Assembly: GCA_041390685.1 (NCBI GenBank)
Contig: JAWKPL010000001.1
Location: forward strand, 992,001 to 1,056,000
Direction: 5' to 3'
DNA: 64,000 bases
Source of the DNA: JAIBBD01 sp041390685
Lineage (GTDB): Bacteria; Chloroflexota; Dehalococcoidia; UBA2979
Below the pieces are notes generated by a model. The model was not told the origin of the DNA, made no database searches, and saw nothing but the letters and a program-made list of their open reading frames with translations. Positions 31,091 through 39,975 of this stretch are shown one piece after another (the first letter of the stretch is position 1; every line of letters starts with the position of its first letter). A program made the position numbers and the translations under genes.

Positions 31091-33078
31091 TGGCACGCGG
31101 ATGGGCGGTCCGCCATCCCTTCGGACGCCCGCTCCGGCGCAGCGAGCTGTCTCACCAGACGTTGCCGAAGCGATACGCCCTTCCGGTCTTCGCCAGCGAC
31201 AACCTCTCCTCCGTCGCCTACGCCACCGAGGAGATCCTGATCGTCCTCGCCCTTGCGGGCGCCGCCTACTTCGCCGACGCCACATGGATCTCCGCCATCA
31301 TCGTCGGGATGATCATCGTGCTGCTCGTCTCGTACCGGCAGACGATCTTCGCGTACCCCAACGGCGCCGGCGCGTACATCGTCGCTCGCGACAACCTCGG
31401 CAAGGGCCCCGCGCAGGTCGCGGGGGCCGCGCTCCTCATGGACTACATCCTGACCGTCGCGGTCAGCATCTCCGCTGGCGTCGCCAACTTCTCCAGCGGG
31501 ATGCACCAGTTCATCCCGGACATCCCGGTCTTCAACGACCAGGTGCGCGTCGCCATCGCGGTCAGTCTGCTCGCGATGATGTGGTACGTGAACAAGCGAG
31601 GTGTGCGTGAGAGTGGCCGCGCGTTCTCCATCCCCACGTACTTCTTCCTCGTGTCGATCTTCGTCATGCTCGGTGCGGGCTTCTTCCGCATGCTCACAGG
31701 CGACCTCAATCAGGTCCAGGACGTGAAAGACGCCATCGAGCCCACGCAGTCGATCAGCTTCTTCCTGCTACTACGCGCCTTCGCCAGCGGCTCCACCGCC
31801 GTCACCGGCATCGAGGCCATCAGCGACGGCATCCAGACCTTCCGCGAGCCCAAGTCCCGCAATGCCGCCAATACCATGGCCATGATGGTCGCGCTGGTCG
31901 CGATCATGTTCCTCGGGATCACCCAGCTCGCGGTCGAGACCGGTGCCCAGGCAAGTCACTCCGAGACGGTGATCTCCCAGATCGGCCGCACGGTATTCAG
32001 CCCCCACTCGCCGTTCTACATCGCGGTCATCTTCGGCACGGCGGCCATCCTCATCATGGCTGCGAACACCGCCTTCGCCGACTTCCCGCGTCTCGCCGCG
32101 TTCCAGGCCGGCGACGGCTTCCTCCCCCGGTGGCTCCTCGACCGTGACAATCGCCTCGTATTCGGCGTGGGCATCACCGTGCTCTCGCTCGCCGCGGCCG
32201 TCCTCATCATCGTCTACCGCGCCGACGTCTCCAGCCTCATCCCCCTCTACGCGATCGGCGTGTTTCTGTCCTTCACGCTCAGCCAGACCGGCATGATCGT
32301 CCGCTGGCAGCGGGCACGCCGCGTCCCCCCCGGGCAGCGCATCCCTCGCTACGCCGCTGGCAACATGCAGGTGACCACGCTCGAGTACGACCCCCGCTGG
32401 CCCTGGAAGCTGGCCATCTCGATGGTCGGCGCGGTCATGGCGGCCGTCGTCACCGTTATCTTCGCCGTCGCCAAGTTCACCGAGGGCGCGTGGATCATCA
32501 TCGTCGTCATCCCGTCCCTCGTGTTCCTGCTCTCCCGCATTCACGCCCACTACCAGCAGGTCGAGCGGGAGATCGGCGCCGAAGAGATCGATGTCCGGGC
32601 CTACCTCGAGCGGCCCGTGCGCACGCTGCATATCCTCGTCGTGGGAGACCTCAGCAAGCACACGCTCCCTGCCCTCCGCGAGTTCGTGCACATGTCCGGC
32701 TACGGCGGCATCCGTCAGGCCGTGCACGTGAACGTCGATGACGAGGCGACCGCCATCCTGAAACGGCAGTGGCGCGAGCTCGGCATCGACGCCATGGGCG
32801 TCCAGCTCGTCGTCCTTCCCAGCCACTTTGGCGCCGGCGACGTGATCGGCACGCTCAGCTCGTACGTGCACGGCGCCCTCTCCATCGACCCCGAGATCCG
32901 CGTGAACGTGGTGATCACTGACTGGGCGACGAACACTCGCTGGTGGGGCTGGCTCTTCACCCCCGCCCTCCACCACCTCACCGGCGCCCGCCTCCGCCTC
33001 GCCTTCCTCGCAGAGGACCGCGTAACCGTGACGAACTACCGCTACCTGGCGAGCGTGAACCCCCGCATGCCCGCCTGA
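31090..33078 (+). CDS. APC-superfamily transporter of the KimA (YdaO) type
   Basis: This 662-residue membrane protein has about 12 transmembrane segments (residues about 20-480) and a C-terminal cytoplasmic domain of about 170 residues. It closely follows the pattern of KimA high-affinity K+/H+ symporters: L-P-V-F-A-S-D-N-L-S-S-V-A-Y-A-T-E-E-I-L-I, S-Y-R-Q-T-I-F-A-Y-P-N-G-A-G-A-Y-I-V, L-L-M-D-Y-I-L-T-V-A-V-S-I-S-A-G, A-L-T-G-I-E-A-I-S-like S-T-A-V-T-G-I-E-A-I-S, and I-P-L-Y-A-I-G-V-F. The tail resembles the USP-like domain of that family, which binds c-di-AMP in Bacillus. The ATG overlaps the upstream USP fusion stop. Amino acid transport is a less likely alternative. Confidence 0.85.
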   Translation: MARGWAVRHPFGRPLRRSELSHQTLPKRYALPVFASDNLSSVAYATEEILIVLALAGAAYFADATWISAIIVGMIIVLLVSYRQTIFAYPNGAGAYIVARDNLGKGPAQVAGAALLMDYILTVAVSISAGVANFSSGMHQFIPDIPVFNDQVRVAIAVSLLAMMWYVNKRGVRESGRAFSIPTYFFLVSIFVMLGAGFFRMLTGDLNQVQDVKDAIEPTQSISFFLLLRAFASGSTAVTGIEAISDGIQTFREPKSRNAANTMAMMVALVAIMFLGITQLAVETGAQASHSETVISQIGRTVFSPHSPFYIAVIFGTAAILIMAANTAFADFPRLAAFQAGDGFLPRWLLDRDNRLVFGVGITVLSLAAAVLIIVYRADVSSLIPLYAIGVFLSFTLSQTGMIVRWQRARRVPPGQRIPRYAAGNMQVTTLEYDPRWPWKLAISMVGAVMAAVVTVIFAVAKFTEGAWIIIVVIPSLVFLLSRIHAHYQQVEREIGAEEIDVRAYLERPVRTLHILVVGDLSKHTLPALREFVHMSGYGGIRQAVHVNVDDEATAILKRQWRELGIDAMGVQLVVLPSHFGAGDVIGTLSSYVHGALSIDPEIRVNVVITDWATNTRWWGWLFTPALHHLTGARLRLAFLAEDRVTVTNYRYLASVNPRMPA

Positions 33079-33126
33079 TCGTCACACGCATCGCCCTGGC
33101 CATCGCCGCCGATGTTTAAGCGAACC

Positions 33127-33156
33127 TTTACGTTCTGTCGGCCAGAGGAGTAGGGT
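33127..33156 (+). promoter_or_regulatory. Possible promoter of the ABC exporter operon
   Basis: TTTACG (33127-33132) and TAGGGT (33151-33156) are 18 bases apart in the 99-base gap before the TTG start at 33178. Both elements are imperfect. Confidence 0.35.
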
Positions 33157-33177
33157 AGAGGGCAGGGGATCTCTCTC

Positions 33178-35040
33178 TTGCGCTACCTGCTTCGCCTCCT
33201 CCCATACCTGAGGCCCTACACTCGGCGCGTCTTCCTCACGTGGCTGTGCGTGTTCGCGTCCGGCGCCTTCGTTATGGTCAGCCCCGTCTTGGTCCGGCAG
33301 GCCATCAACCAGGGTCTGCGCCCCGTCCGCGAGGGCAATGCCATCGTTGGTCTCGACGGCAACGAGCAGCTGCTCATCTTCGCGGCGCTCGCTGTCGTCG
33401 CCTTCGCGGTCGCCCGAGGTCTCACCGCCTTCGGCCAGACGTACCTCGGCGAGACCGTCGGCCAGCACGTCGCCTACGACATCCGCAACGAGATCTACAA
33501 CAACATCCAGCGCCTCAGTTACGCCTACCACGACCAGGTCGAGACCGGCCAGATCATGTCGAGGGCCACCCAGGACGTCGAGAACATCCGCATGTTCTTC
33601 GGCATGAGCCTCTTCCGCCTCGGCTACGTCGCCGTCCTCGTCGTCGTTGCCGTCGCGGGGATGTTTGTCATCAACCCCACGCTCGCGCTCGTGAGCATCG
33701 TGACCGTTCCCCTCATTGCCTGGCGCTCCATCGTGATGAGCCGCCGTATGCGTCCCGTCTGGCAGGAGATCCAGCAGAGCCAGGCCGAGATGACCCAGAC
33801 CGCCGAGGAGTCCCTCACCGGCATCCGCGTCGTGAAGGCTTTCAGCCGCGAGCCATTCGAGAGCGAGAAGTTCCGCCGCACCGTCCAGCAGCAGGCCGAT
33901 CTGAACTACCACCAGGCCCGCGAGATGGCGAAGCATCAACCCCTCATGCAGGGCCTCTCGATGCTGCAGATCGCGATCACCGTCGGGTTCGGCTCACTCC
34001 TGATCGCCCGCGGCCAGCTGCAAGAAGGCGACCTCCTCGCGTTCGTCCTCTGGCTGAACCTGCTCCAGCTGCCGATCCGCACCGTCGGCTTCCTGCTCAA
34101 CGGCGTCGCTCGCTGCGTCAGCTCCGCCGAACGCGTCTTCGAGCTCATCGACGCCCAGTCGGCCGTCATCGAGTCGCCCGATGCCGTCGAGCTCGCATCG
34201 GTCGCCGGCGCCGTCCGCTTCGAGGACGTCAGCTTCGGCTACGACCAGCTCAGCCCCGTGCTCTCCGGCATCAACATCGACGCCCAGCCGGGACAGGTCA
34301 TCGCCCTCCTCGGCCCGGCCGGCAGCGGCAAGTCCACCGTCGTCAACCTCATCCCCCGCTTCTACGACGTCACCGCCGGCCGCATCACCATCGACGGCCA
34401 GGACATCCGCGGACTCACCATCGAGTCCCTGCGACGCAACATCGGCATCGTCCAGCAGGATGTGTTCCTCTTCATCGGCACGATCCGCGACAACATCGCC
34501 TACGGACGGCCCGACGCCTCGCAGGAGGACATCGAGCGCGCCGCGAAGGCGGCCCGCATCCACGACTTCATCGTGAGCCTCCCCCTCGGCTACCAGGAGT
34601 GGGTCGGTGAACGAGGCGTCACGCTGTCCGGCGGCCAGAAGCAGCGCATCGCGATCGCGCGCACACTCCTCCTCGACCCGCGCATCCTCATCTTCGACGA
34701 CTCCACCGCGAGCGTGGACGCCCAGACCGAGTACCTCATCCTCCAGGCGCTGCAGGAACTCATGGTCGGTCGCACGACCTTCGTCATCGCCCAGCGACTG
34801 CGCACCGTGATGCGCGCAGACGAGATCGTCGTCCTCGACCGCGGCCGCATCGTGCAGCGCGGCACCCACACCGCGCTGCTCGCACAGGAGGGGCTGTACC
34901 GCACGATCTTCGACCTCGAACTGAAGGATCAGGAGGAGGCGCTCGGCGAATACCTGGCCACCCACCGCAACGGCACGGGCGGCAATGGCGCCTCTGAAGT
35001 CGCACCCGCTCCCCGTCCCGCCTCCGAGGTCGCCGGCTGA
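33178..35040 (+). CDS. Heterodimeric ABC exporter, subunit A (degenerate Walker B/H-loop)
   Basis: This 620-residue half-transporter has six TM helices (residues about 15-310) and an ATPase domain (about 345-590). Walker A is G-P-A-G-S-G-K-S-T (379-387), the signature L-S-G-G-Q is intact (483-487), but the catalytic glutamate is replaced by D508 (I-F-D-D-S-T-A) and the H-loop histidine by Q539 (V-I-A-Q-R-L). These are the marks of the degenerate ATP site in heterodimeric type IV exporters such as BmrCD or TM287/288. The TTG start follows GGGGAT. It overlaps the second subunit (TGATG). Substrate unknown: drug, lipid or peptide. Confidence 0.87.
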   Translation: MRYLLRLLPYLRPYTRRVFLTWLCVFASGAFVMVSPVLVRQAINQGLRPVREGNAIVGLDGNEQLLIFAALAVVAFAVARGLTAFGQTYLGETVGQHVAYDIRNEIYNNIQRLSYAYHDQVETGQIMSRATQDVENIRMFFGMSLFRLGYVAVLVVVAVAGMFVINPTLALVSIVTVPLIAWRSIVMSRRMRPVWQEIQQSQAEMTQTAEESLTGIRVVKAFSREPFESEKFRRTVQQQADLNYHQAREMAKHQPLMQGLSMLQIAITVGFGSLLIARGQLQEGDLLAFVLWLNLLQLPIRTVGFLLNGVARCVSSAERVFELIDAQSAVIESPDAVELASVAGAVRFEDVSFGYDQLSPVLSGINIDAQPGQVIALLGPAGSGKSTVVNLIPRFYDVTAGRITIDGQDIRGLTIESLRRNIGIVQQDVFLFIGTIRDNIAYGRPDASQEDIERAAKAARIHDFIVSLPLGYQEWVGERGVTLSGGQKQRIAIARTLLLDPRILIFDDSTASVDAQTEYLILQALQELMVGRTTFVIAQRLRTVMRADEIVVLDRGRIVQRGTHTALLAQEGLYRTIFDLELKDQEEALGEYLATHRNGTGGNGASEVAPAPRPASEVAG

Positions 35041-36989
35041 TGGGCATGTGGGGCGGTGGCGGCGCGGGCGGCTGGAGCACCGGCATCGGCGGACAGTCCA
35101 TGGGCCCCTCACGTGCGGGCCGCGGCTCCGACGGCTGGGACGACGAGTACCTCGGCAAGGCCTACGACGCCGAGGTGGTGCGCCGCATCCTCCCGTACCT
35201 CCGACCCTATCGCTTCCAGGCCACCGTCGCCTTCCTTGCCATGGTGCTCTCCGCCGCCATGAACTTCGCGCAACCACTCGTGATCGGCTTCGCCGTCACC
35301 GCCGGCGTCCGCGGCGACGAGCGCCTCGTCCTGATCCTGCTCGCCGTCCTCGCCGCGATGGCCGTCGTCTACTGGCTCGCCGCCTTCGTCCAACAGCTCG
35401 TCGTGAACTGGCTCGGCAACAAGCTGCTCGTGCAGCTCCGCACCGACATGTACGACCACATGCAGGGACTCTCGCTCAGCTTCTACGACGAGATGGAAGT
35501 CGGCCGCATGATCAGCCGGCTCACCAGCGACGTCACTGTGATCCAGGACCTCCTGACCAGCGGCTCCCTCACGTTCGCCGCCGACCTCGTTGGCCTCGCG
35601 ATCGTGGTCATGGTGCTCCTGCTGCAGGACTGGCAGCTCGCGCTCGTGACCTTCGCCGTCGTCCCGCCGCTGGTCCTCATCATGGTCTGGTGGGCCCGCC
35701 ACGCGAAGGACGCCTTCGTCAACGTCCGCGTCCAGGTCAGCCAGCTCTACGGCACGCTCGCCGAGAACCTCTCGGGCGTGCGTGCCGTCCAGTCAATGTC
35801 TCGCGAGGATGAGAACAGCCGCCGCTTCGACCAGCTCAACCGCCAGAACCGCGCTGCGAACATCCGCGCCGCTGTGATGACCGCCGCCGTCATGCCCGCC
35901 CTCGAGCTCGCCGTCGCCATCGCCATGGCCGCCGTCATCATCGTCGGCGGCCTCCGCGTCCTCCACTCCACCGACGCCGACCTCGCGGTCTTCTTCGGCG
36001 TCCTCGCCTCCTTCACGATCTACGTTGGCCGCTTCTTCGACCCCATCCGCGACCTTGTCCTCCAGTACACGATGCTCCAGCGCGCTATGGCCGGCGGCGA
36101 GCGTGTCTTCGAGGTTCTTGACACGCCTCCTCGCATCCAGGACCGCCCCGATGCGATCGAGCTTGAAACCGTCGAGGGACGCGTCGACTTCGACCACGTC
36201 TCGTTCCAATACGTCGAAGGCATCCCCGTGCTCGAGGACATCGACCTCCATGTCGCCCCCGGCGAGACTGTGGCCTTCGTTGGGGCCACCGGCGCGGGCA
36301 AGACCACCATCACGTCTCTCGTCAGCCGCGGCTACGAGGTCAGCAGCGGCGCCATCCGCATCGACGGCCATGACCTCCGCGACATCAAGCGCCGCTCCCT
36401 GACGCGCCACATGGGTGTCGTGCTGCAGAACCCCTACCTGTTCAGCGGCACCATCCGCGAGAACATCGCCTACGGCGACCCGGACGCGTCACTCGAACGC
36501 ATCCAGGAAGCCGCCCGCGCCGTAGGCGCGGACGAGTTCATCGCCCGCCTCCCGCGGCGCTACGACACCGTGCTCCAGCAACGCGGACAGAATTTCTCCG
36601 TTGGGCAGCGTCAGCTCATCAGCTTCGCCCGCGCCATCCTCGCTGCGCCCCGCATCCTGGTCCTGGACGAGGCCACCGCCTACGTCGACACCCAGACCGA
36701 GGCCATCATCCAGCGCGCTCTGCGTGAGTTGCTGAAAGGCCGTACCTCGTTCGTGATCGCGCACCGTCTTTCGACCATTCGCGAGGCGGACCGCATCGTC
36801 GTCCTCGACCGCGGTCGTATCGCCGAGATCGGCACCCACGAGGAGCTCCTCGCCGCAGACGGCATCTACGCCAACCTCTACCGCGTCACTTTCGAGACCG
36901 AACAGGCCGCCCGCGCCGCCGAGCTCGTCGGGGAGGACGAGGCGGTCGCGCGCCGTCACCGCGGCGAGGTCACGCCGCAGACCGGCTGA
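35040..36989 (+). CDS. Heterodimeric ABC exporter, subunit B (catalytic Walker B, altered signature)
   Basis: This 649-residue partner of subunit A begins with a Gly/Trp/Ser-rich N-terminal tail of about 45 residues. Six TM helices (about 50-345) and an ATPase domain (about 385-625) follow. Walker A is G-A-T-G-A-G-K-T-T (415-423), Walker B has the catalytic E544 (L-V-L-D-E-A-T-A), and the H-loop H575 is present (I-A-H-R-L-S-T). The signature loop reads F-S-V-G-Q (519-523) instead of L-S-G-G-Q. It is thus complementary to subunit A: one consensus and one degenerate ATP site per dimer. The start overlaps the upstream stop. Confidence 0.88.
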   Translation: MGMWGGGGAGGWSTGIGGQSMGPSRAGRGSDGWDDEYLGKAYDAEVVRRILPYLRPYRFQATVAFLAMVLSAAMNFAQPLVIGFAVTAGVRGDERLVLILLAVLAAMAVVYWLAAFVQQLVVNWLGNKLLVQLRTDMYDHMQGLSLSFYDEMEVGRMISRLTSDVTVIQDLLTSGSLTFAADLVGLAIVVMVLLLQDWQLALVTFAVVPPLVLIMVWWARHAKDAFVNVRVQVSQLYGTLAENLSGVRAVQSMSREDENSRRFDQLNRQNRAANIRAAVMTAAVMPALELAVAIAMAAVIIVGGLRVLHSTDADLAVFFGVLASFTIYVGRFFDPIRDLVLQYTMLQRAMAGGERVFEVLDTPPRIQDRPDAIELETVEGRVDFDHVSFQYVEGIPVLEDIDLHVAPGETVAFVGATGAGKTTITSLVSRGYEVSSGAIRIDGHDLRDIKRRSLTRHMGVVLQNPYLFSGTIRENIAYGDPDASLERIQEAARAVGADEFIARLPRRYDTVLQQRGQNFSVGQRQLISFARAILAAPRILVLDEATAYVDTQTEAIIQRALRELLKGRTSFVIAHRLSTIREADRIVVLDRGRIAEIGTHEELLAADGIYANLYRVTFETEQAARAAELVGEDEAVARRHRGEVTPQTG

Positions 36990-37408
36990 CGCGCTCCGGG
37001 TCGACATCGCTGCGCACGTAGAGAGCAATCCTTAACCAACTGCAATTGTCCTGCAACCATGCGTTTACGCAGCGGGCCGACTGTTAAGGTATTATCTCTT
37101 CGTTGGGCGCGAGCACAGCCTCGCTCACGTCCGAAAGCGCCTGTCTCGCCTCAGCGTCACGCGTGGAGGGTGCCTCCCCTCCCGGAGGACAGGCATCTGG
37201 TTCGGGCCAGCCCTCAGCCCGATCCGCTGGTACGCAGTCCCATAGAGCGCCTCGATCGACCGAACAGGGATGTCCTGCCTGGTCGTTGCGCGCGAGCGGA
37301 CCCGTACCCACGCGCCTTCACCATCGCGCCTCGATCTCCGCGCCTCGTGTGTGGCATCGCTGCGGCGTGCCCGCGCGAGCGTCGGCCCAGTGGCCGGGAA
37401 GGCACATC
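36990..37408 (+). other. Long intergenic/leader region before the Thr/Pro-repeat protein
   Basis: These 419 bases contain no convincing gene. The first 100 bases are relatively AT-rich and include a -10-like TATTAT at 37090-37095. If that is the promoter, the message has a leader of about 305 bases. Within it, TGCCT...AGGCA arms enclosing CCTCC/GGAGG form a stem around 37168-37193. I did not recognise any known riboswitch class. Confidence 0.4.
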
Positions 37409-38563
37409 ATGTCTGGAATCAGGAAGCTCCTCGTCGCCACCGCCGCCGTGATGGCTGTAGTCGCGGCCATTTCCACGTCCGCCATCTCGTTGACGAGCCC
37501 CGCGAGTGCGGATGGCGATGGAAGTCCCGCGGGGTGCCTCGACACCACCCCGGGCGTCGTCGGCAGCATTTCGGGCGACCCCGTCGCCACTTACGACGCT
37601 GGCTCAGGCAACATCGTTTCCGGCGTCTGCATCAAGTCGGGCGCAAACATGTTCGGCGGCAACCAGCACTCCGGCGTGCTCGGCAACGGCACCTACGAGG
37701 ATGGCTGCTACCGCGTCGAAGGCGTCGGGACGCAGGTCGTCACAGTGACACGGCTACAGAGCGGCAGCGACTGCCAGGACATCAGCCACATCGACGCCGT
37801 CGTCCAGACGAGTCCCACAGCAACCCCAACCGCAACGCCGACAGGTACGCCCACGAGCACGCCCACCACCACGCCGACGGTGACGCCGACCGCTACGCCG
37901 ACCGCGACCCCTACGTCGACGCCGACCAGCACCCCGACCGTGGTCGTCACGCCGACGCCCACCCCCACGGTCACCCCCACCACGACGCCGACGGTGACGC
38001 CGATCGCTACGCCGACCGTGACCCCCACCTCGACGCCCACCAGCACCCCGACGGTGGTCGTCACGCCAACGCCCACCCCCACGGTCACCCCGACCACGAC
38101 GCCGACGGCAACGCCTACCACCACGCCGACGGCAACGCCTACCACCACGCCGACGGTGACGCCCACCAGCACGCCAACGGTGGTCGTCACGCCAACGCCC
38201 ACCTCCACGGTCACCCCCACCAGCACGCCGACCGTGACCGCGACATCGACGCCGACGGTGCAGGCGACGCCCACGCCGACCACCACTGCAACGGCCACGG
38301 CAACGAAGACGGCCACGCCCGCCGCGACGGCGACGAAGACGCCAACTACCACGACGACCGTCGCCGGCGCGACGCCGCCACCGGGCGCCCGCCCATCTGC
38401 CCCCGGGACCGGCCAGGTGGCCCCGCGGCCGCCGAGCACGGGGAACGGCGGACTCATCAACGAGTCCGGCAGCGCGGCCGCCGCCCTCGGATGGCTCGCC
38501 GTCGCCGGCCTGTTAACCGCGGGCGTCCGCTACTCGGTCGTCATCAGGCGCCGCCGCTCGTAA
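37409..38563 (+). CDS. Secreted, C-terminally anchored Thr/Pro-repeat protein
   Basis: This 384-residue surface protein has a signal peptide (about 1-34), then a globular domain of about 95 residues with four to five cysteines (C-L-D-T-T-P-G-V-V, G-V-C-I-K-S-G, D-G-C-Y-R-V). A Thr/Pro-rich stalk of about 190 residues follows. The end reads P-P-S-T-G-N-G-G, a hydrophobic helix (about 357-377) and R-R-R-R-S. This looks like a cell-wall sorting signal or at least a C-terminal membrane anchor with an LPxTG-like P-S-T-G. The start ATG follows GGGAAGG. No sortase gene is in the window. The stalk would be a natural O-glycosylation target. Confidence 0.75.
   Translation: MSGIRKLLVATAAVMAVVAAISTSAISLTSPASADGDGSPAGCLDTTPGVVGSISGDPVATYDAGSGNIVSGVCIKSGANMFGGNQHSGVLGNGTYEDGCYRVEGVGTQVVTVTRLQSGSDCQDISHIDAVVQTSPTATPTATPTGTPTSTPTTTPTVTPTATPTATPTSTPTSTPTVVVTPTPTPTVTPTTTPTVTPIATPTVTPTSTPTSTPTVVVTPTPTPTVTPTTTPTATPTTTPTATPTTTPTVTPTSTPTVVVTPTPTSTVTPTSTPTVTATSTPTVQATPTPTTTATATATKTATPAATATKTPTTTTTVAGATPPPGARPSAPGTGQVAPRPPSTGNGGLINESGSAAAALGWLAVAGLLTAGVRYSVVIRRRRS
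37812..38376 (+). repeat. Thr-Pro coding repeat tract
   Basis: About 565 bases encode short T-P-T/S/V units. On top of these, a longer unit encoding S-T-P-T-V-V-V-T-P-T-P-T begins at about 37928, 38042 and 38168 (spacings 114 and 126 bases). The tract can expand or contract by slippage or recombination. The opposite strand reads as a Val/Gly repeat only because of this composition. Confidence 0.8.
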
Positions 38564-38599
38564 CGGTGCGCCAGTGAGGTCGCGCAGACAGCGCAACAG

Positions 38600-38627
38600 G
38601 AGAGGGGAGGCCTGGGCCTCCCCTCTC
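38600..38627. terminator. Bidirectional terminator
   Basis: A 13-bp perfect stem (GAGAGGGGAGGCC/GGCCTCCCCTCTC, two-base centre) lies between the convergent ends of the Thr/Pro-repeat gene and the aminotransferase gene. It is followed by a short T/A-rich stretch. Confidence 0.8.
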
Positions 38628-38651
38628 TCATATACATATCCCTCGTGCCCG

Positions 38652-39866
38652 CTACGAAGTGCGCGCGGCCGCGCACGCCCTCCCCAGCAGCGTGATCGCC
38701 TCCTGCAGCTGCTCCGGAGGCAGCGCAGAGAACACCAGCCGCACGTTGCGCTCCCCGCCTTCATATGCGTAGTACATCTGCCCCGGCGTGATCGCGACCC
38801 CCACCTCGGTAGCGGCCGTCGCCAGCGCCCGCGCTTCGAGGCCCTCACGCAACCGCAGCCACAGGAAGAACCCGCCTCGAGGCACCTCGAACGCGAGATA
38901 GGGCTCGCACCGCTCGTGCAGCGCACTGACCGCCGCATTCCGCCGCTCACGGTAGATCGCCTGCAGTCGCTGCACGTGCAGGTCGTACGCCCCGGTCTTG
39001 AGGTACTCATGGACCGTGCGCTGCACCAGCGGCGACGCCCCATTGTCGAAGCGCATGTAGGTCAGCGCCTGGATGATGCGAGGCGTCGCCAGGATCCACG
39101 CCGACCGCAGCCCGGTGGCAATCGTCTTCGAAAACGTCCCCACGCGCAGGATGCCCTCGCCGCCCATGATCTGGAACAGCGAGGTCGGTGGCGGCCCGTC
39201 GAGGTCGATCCCCGTATAGGCGTCGTCCTCCACGACGAGGGCGTGGTATTCCTCGGCCAGCCGCGCGAGCTCCACCCGGCGCTCGACCGTCAGTGTGGCG
39301 CCCGTCGGGTTGTCGTAGTTCGCGACCACGTAGACGAGCTTCGCCGGCCGCCCGGCCGCGCGCTGCGCCTCCAGGGCGGCCCCGAGCGGCCCCATCTCGA
39401 GGCCGTCGCCGTCCTGTGGCACGGTCACGATCTCCGCCCCTCGCGCCCGGAACGTGCGGATGGCGCCCGGATACGTCGGTGCGCCGGCGATCACTACGTC
39501 CCCCGGTGCCACGAACGCCGCCGCGATGTTGTCGATCGCGTGCGCGCTCCCCGAGGTCAGCGTCACCCAGCTCGAGTCGAGCTGGAGACCCGTCTCGGCC
39601 GCGTTGCGCTCCGCAATCCACCGCCGCAGCGGCTCGTACCCCAGCGTGCCGCCGTAGGTGAGCGTCCCGCCCGGGTCCGCTTCGAGGGCACGCGCTGCGG
39701 CCTCCGCCAGCTCGCGCCACGGCAGGCTCGCCCGGTCCGGTACGCCGGCGTTCAGGTCGTACGGCAGCGGCGACAGCGAGGTGGGCGCCGCCAGCTCGCG
39801 CGCCACCGGCGCCAGCAGCCGCTCCAGCTCGGCATCCACCCAACCGCCGCCAGTTGCGTCACCCAC
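38652..39866 (-). CDS. PLP-dependent aminotransferase (class I/II fold, MocR/LysN-like)
   Basis: This is a fold-type I aminotransferase of about 404 residues. Blocks include L-T-Y-G-G-T-L-G-Y-E-P-L-R-R-W-I, T-S-G-S-A-H-A-I-D, A-P-T-Y-P-G, N-Y-D-N-P-T-G, V-V-E-D-D-A-Y and the PLP lysine in V-G-T-F-S-K-T-I-A-T-G-L-R (near residue 246). P-R-G-G-F-F-L-W-L follows near the end. This resembles 2-aminoadipate or aromatic/branched-chain aminotransferases and the enzyme half of MocR regulators, without a DNA-binding domain. The start is uncertain: I chose GTG at 39866, with GTG at 39839 as alternative. The frame runs further to 39980, but that part lacks similarity. Confidence 0.85.
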   Translation of the reverse strand: MGDATGGGWVDAELERLLAPVARELAAPTSLSPLPYDLNAGVPDRASLPWRELAEAAARALEADPGGTLTYGGTLGYEPLRRWIAERNAAETGLQLDSSWVTLTSGSAHAIDNIAAAFVAPGDVVIAGAPTYPGAIRTFRARGAEIVTVPQDGDGLEMGPLGAALEAQRAAGRPAKLVYVVANYDNPTGATLTVERRVELARLAEEYHALVVEDDAYTGIDLDGPPPTSLFQIMGGEGILRVGTFSKTIATGLRSAWILATPRIIQALTYMRFDNGASPLVQRTVHEYLKTGAYDLHVQRLQAIYRERRNAAVSALHERCEPYLAFEVPRGGFFLWLRLREGLEARALATAATEVGVAITPGQMYYAYEGGERNVRLVFSALPPEQLQEAITLLGRACAAARTS

Positions 39867-39975
39867 AGCCCGGCCAGCGTAGGCGCGCCACGACCACCAA
39901 ACAAGCCGTGATGGCCGCTGACTCCCGTCGAGGACGCCAGACCGCCCGATTCCAGAGTCACGGACGCGTAGTGCG

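Noticed and set aside
33122..33135. Second SOS-like box GAAC...GTTC before the ABC exporter
   Set aside because: The half-sites are six bases apart instead of four, which does not fit the LexA spacing.
33113..33135. Pho-box-like TTTAA...TTTAC repeat before the ABC exporter
   Set aside because: The repeat period is 12, not 11, the cores differ from those at pstS, and the gene context is not phosphate-related.
37030..37075. Series of TTAACC/GCAATT/GCAACC/TTTACG elements resembling tandem operators
   Set aside because: Spacings are close to 11 bases but the sequences share too little; not distinguishable from chance.
37812..38376. Possible CRISPR or minisatellite reading of the repeat tract
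   Set aside because: Units have no constant spacer pattern and all keep the reading frame of a Thr/Pro stalk, so this is a coding repeat.
37708..38460. Minus-strand Val/Gly repeat open frame
   Set aside because: It is the mirror of the Thr-Pro repeat tract; composition alone explains it.
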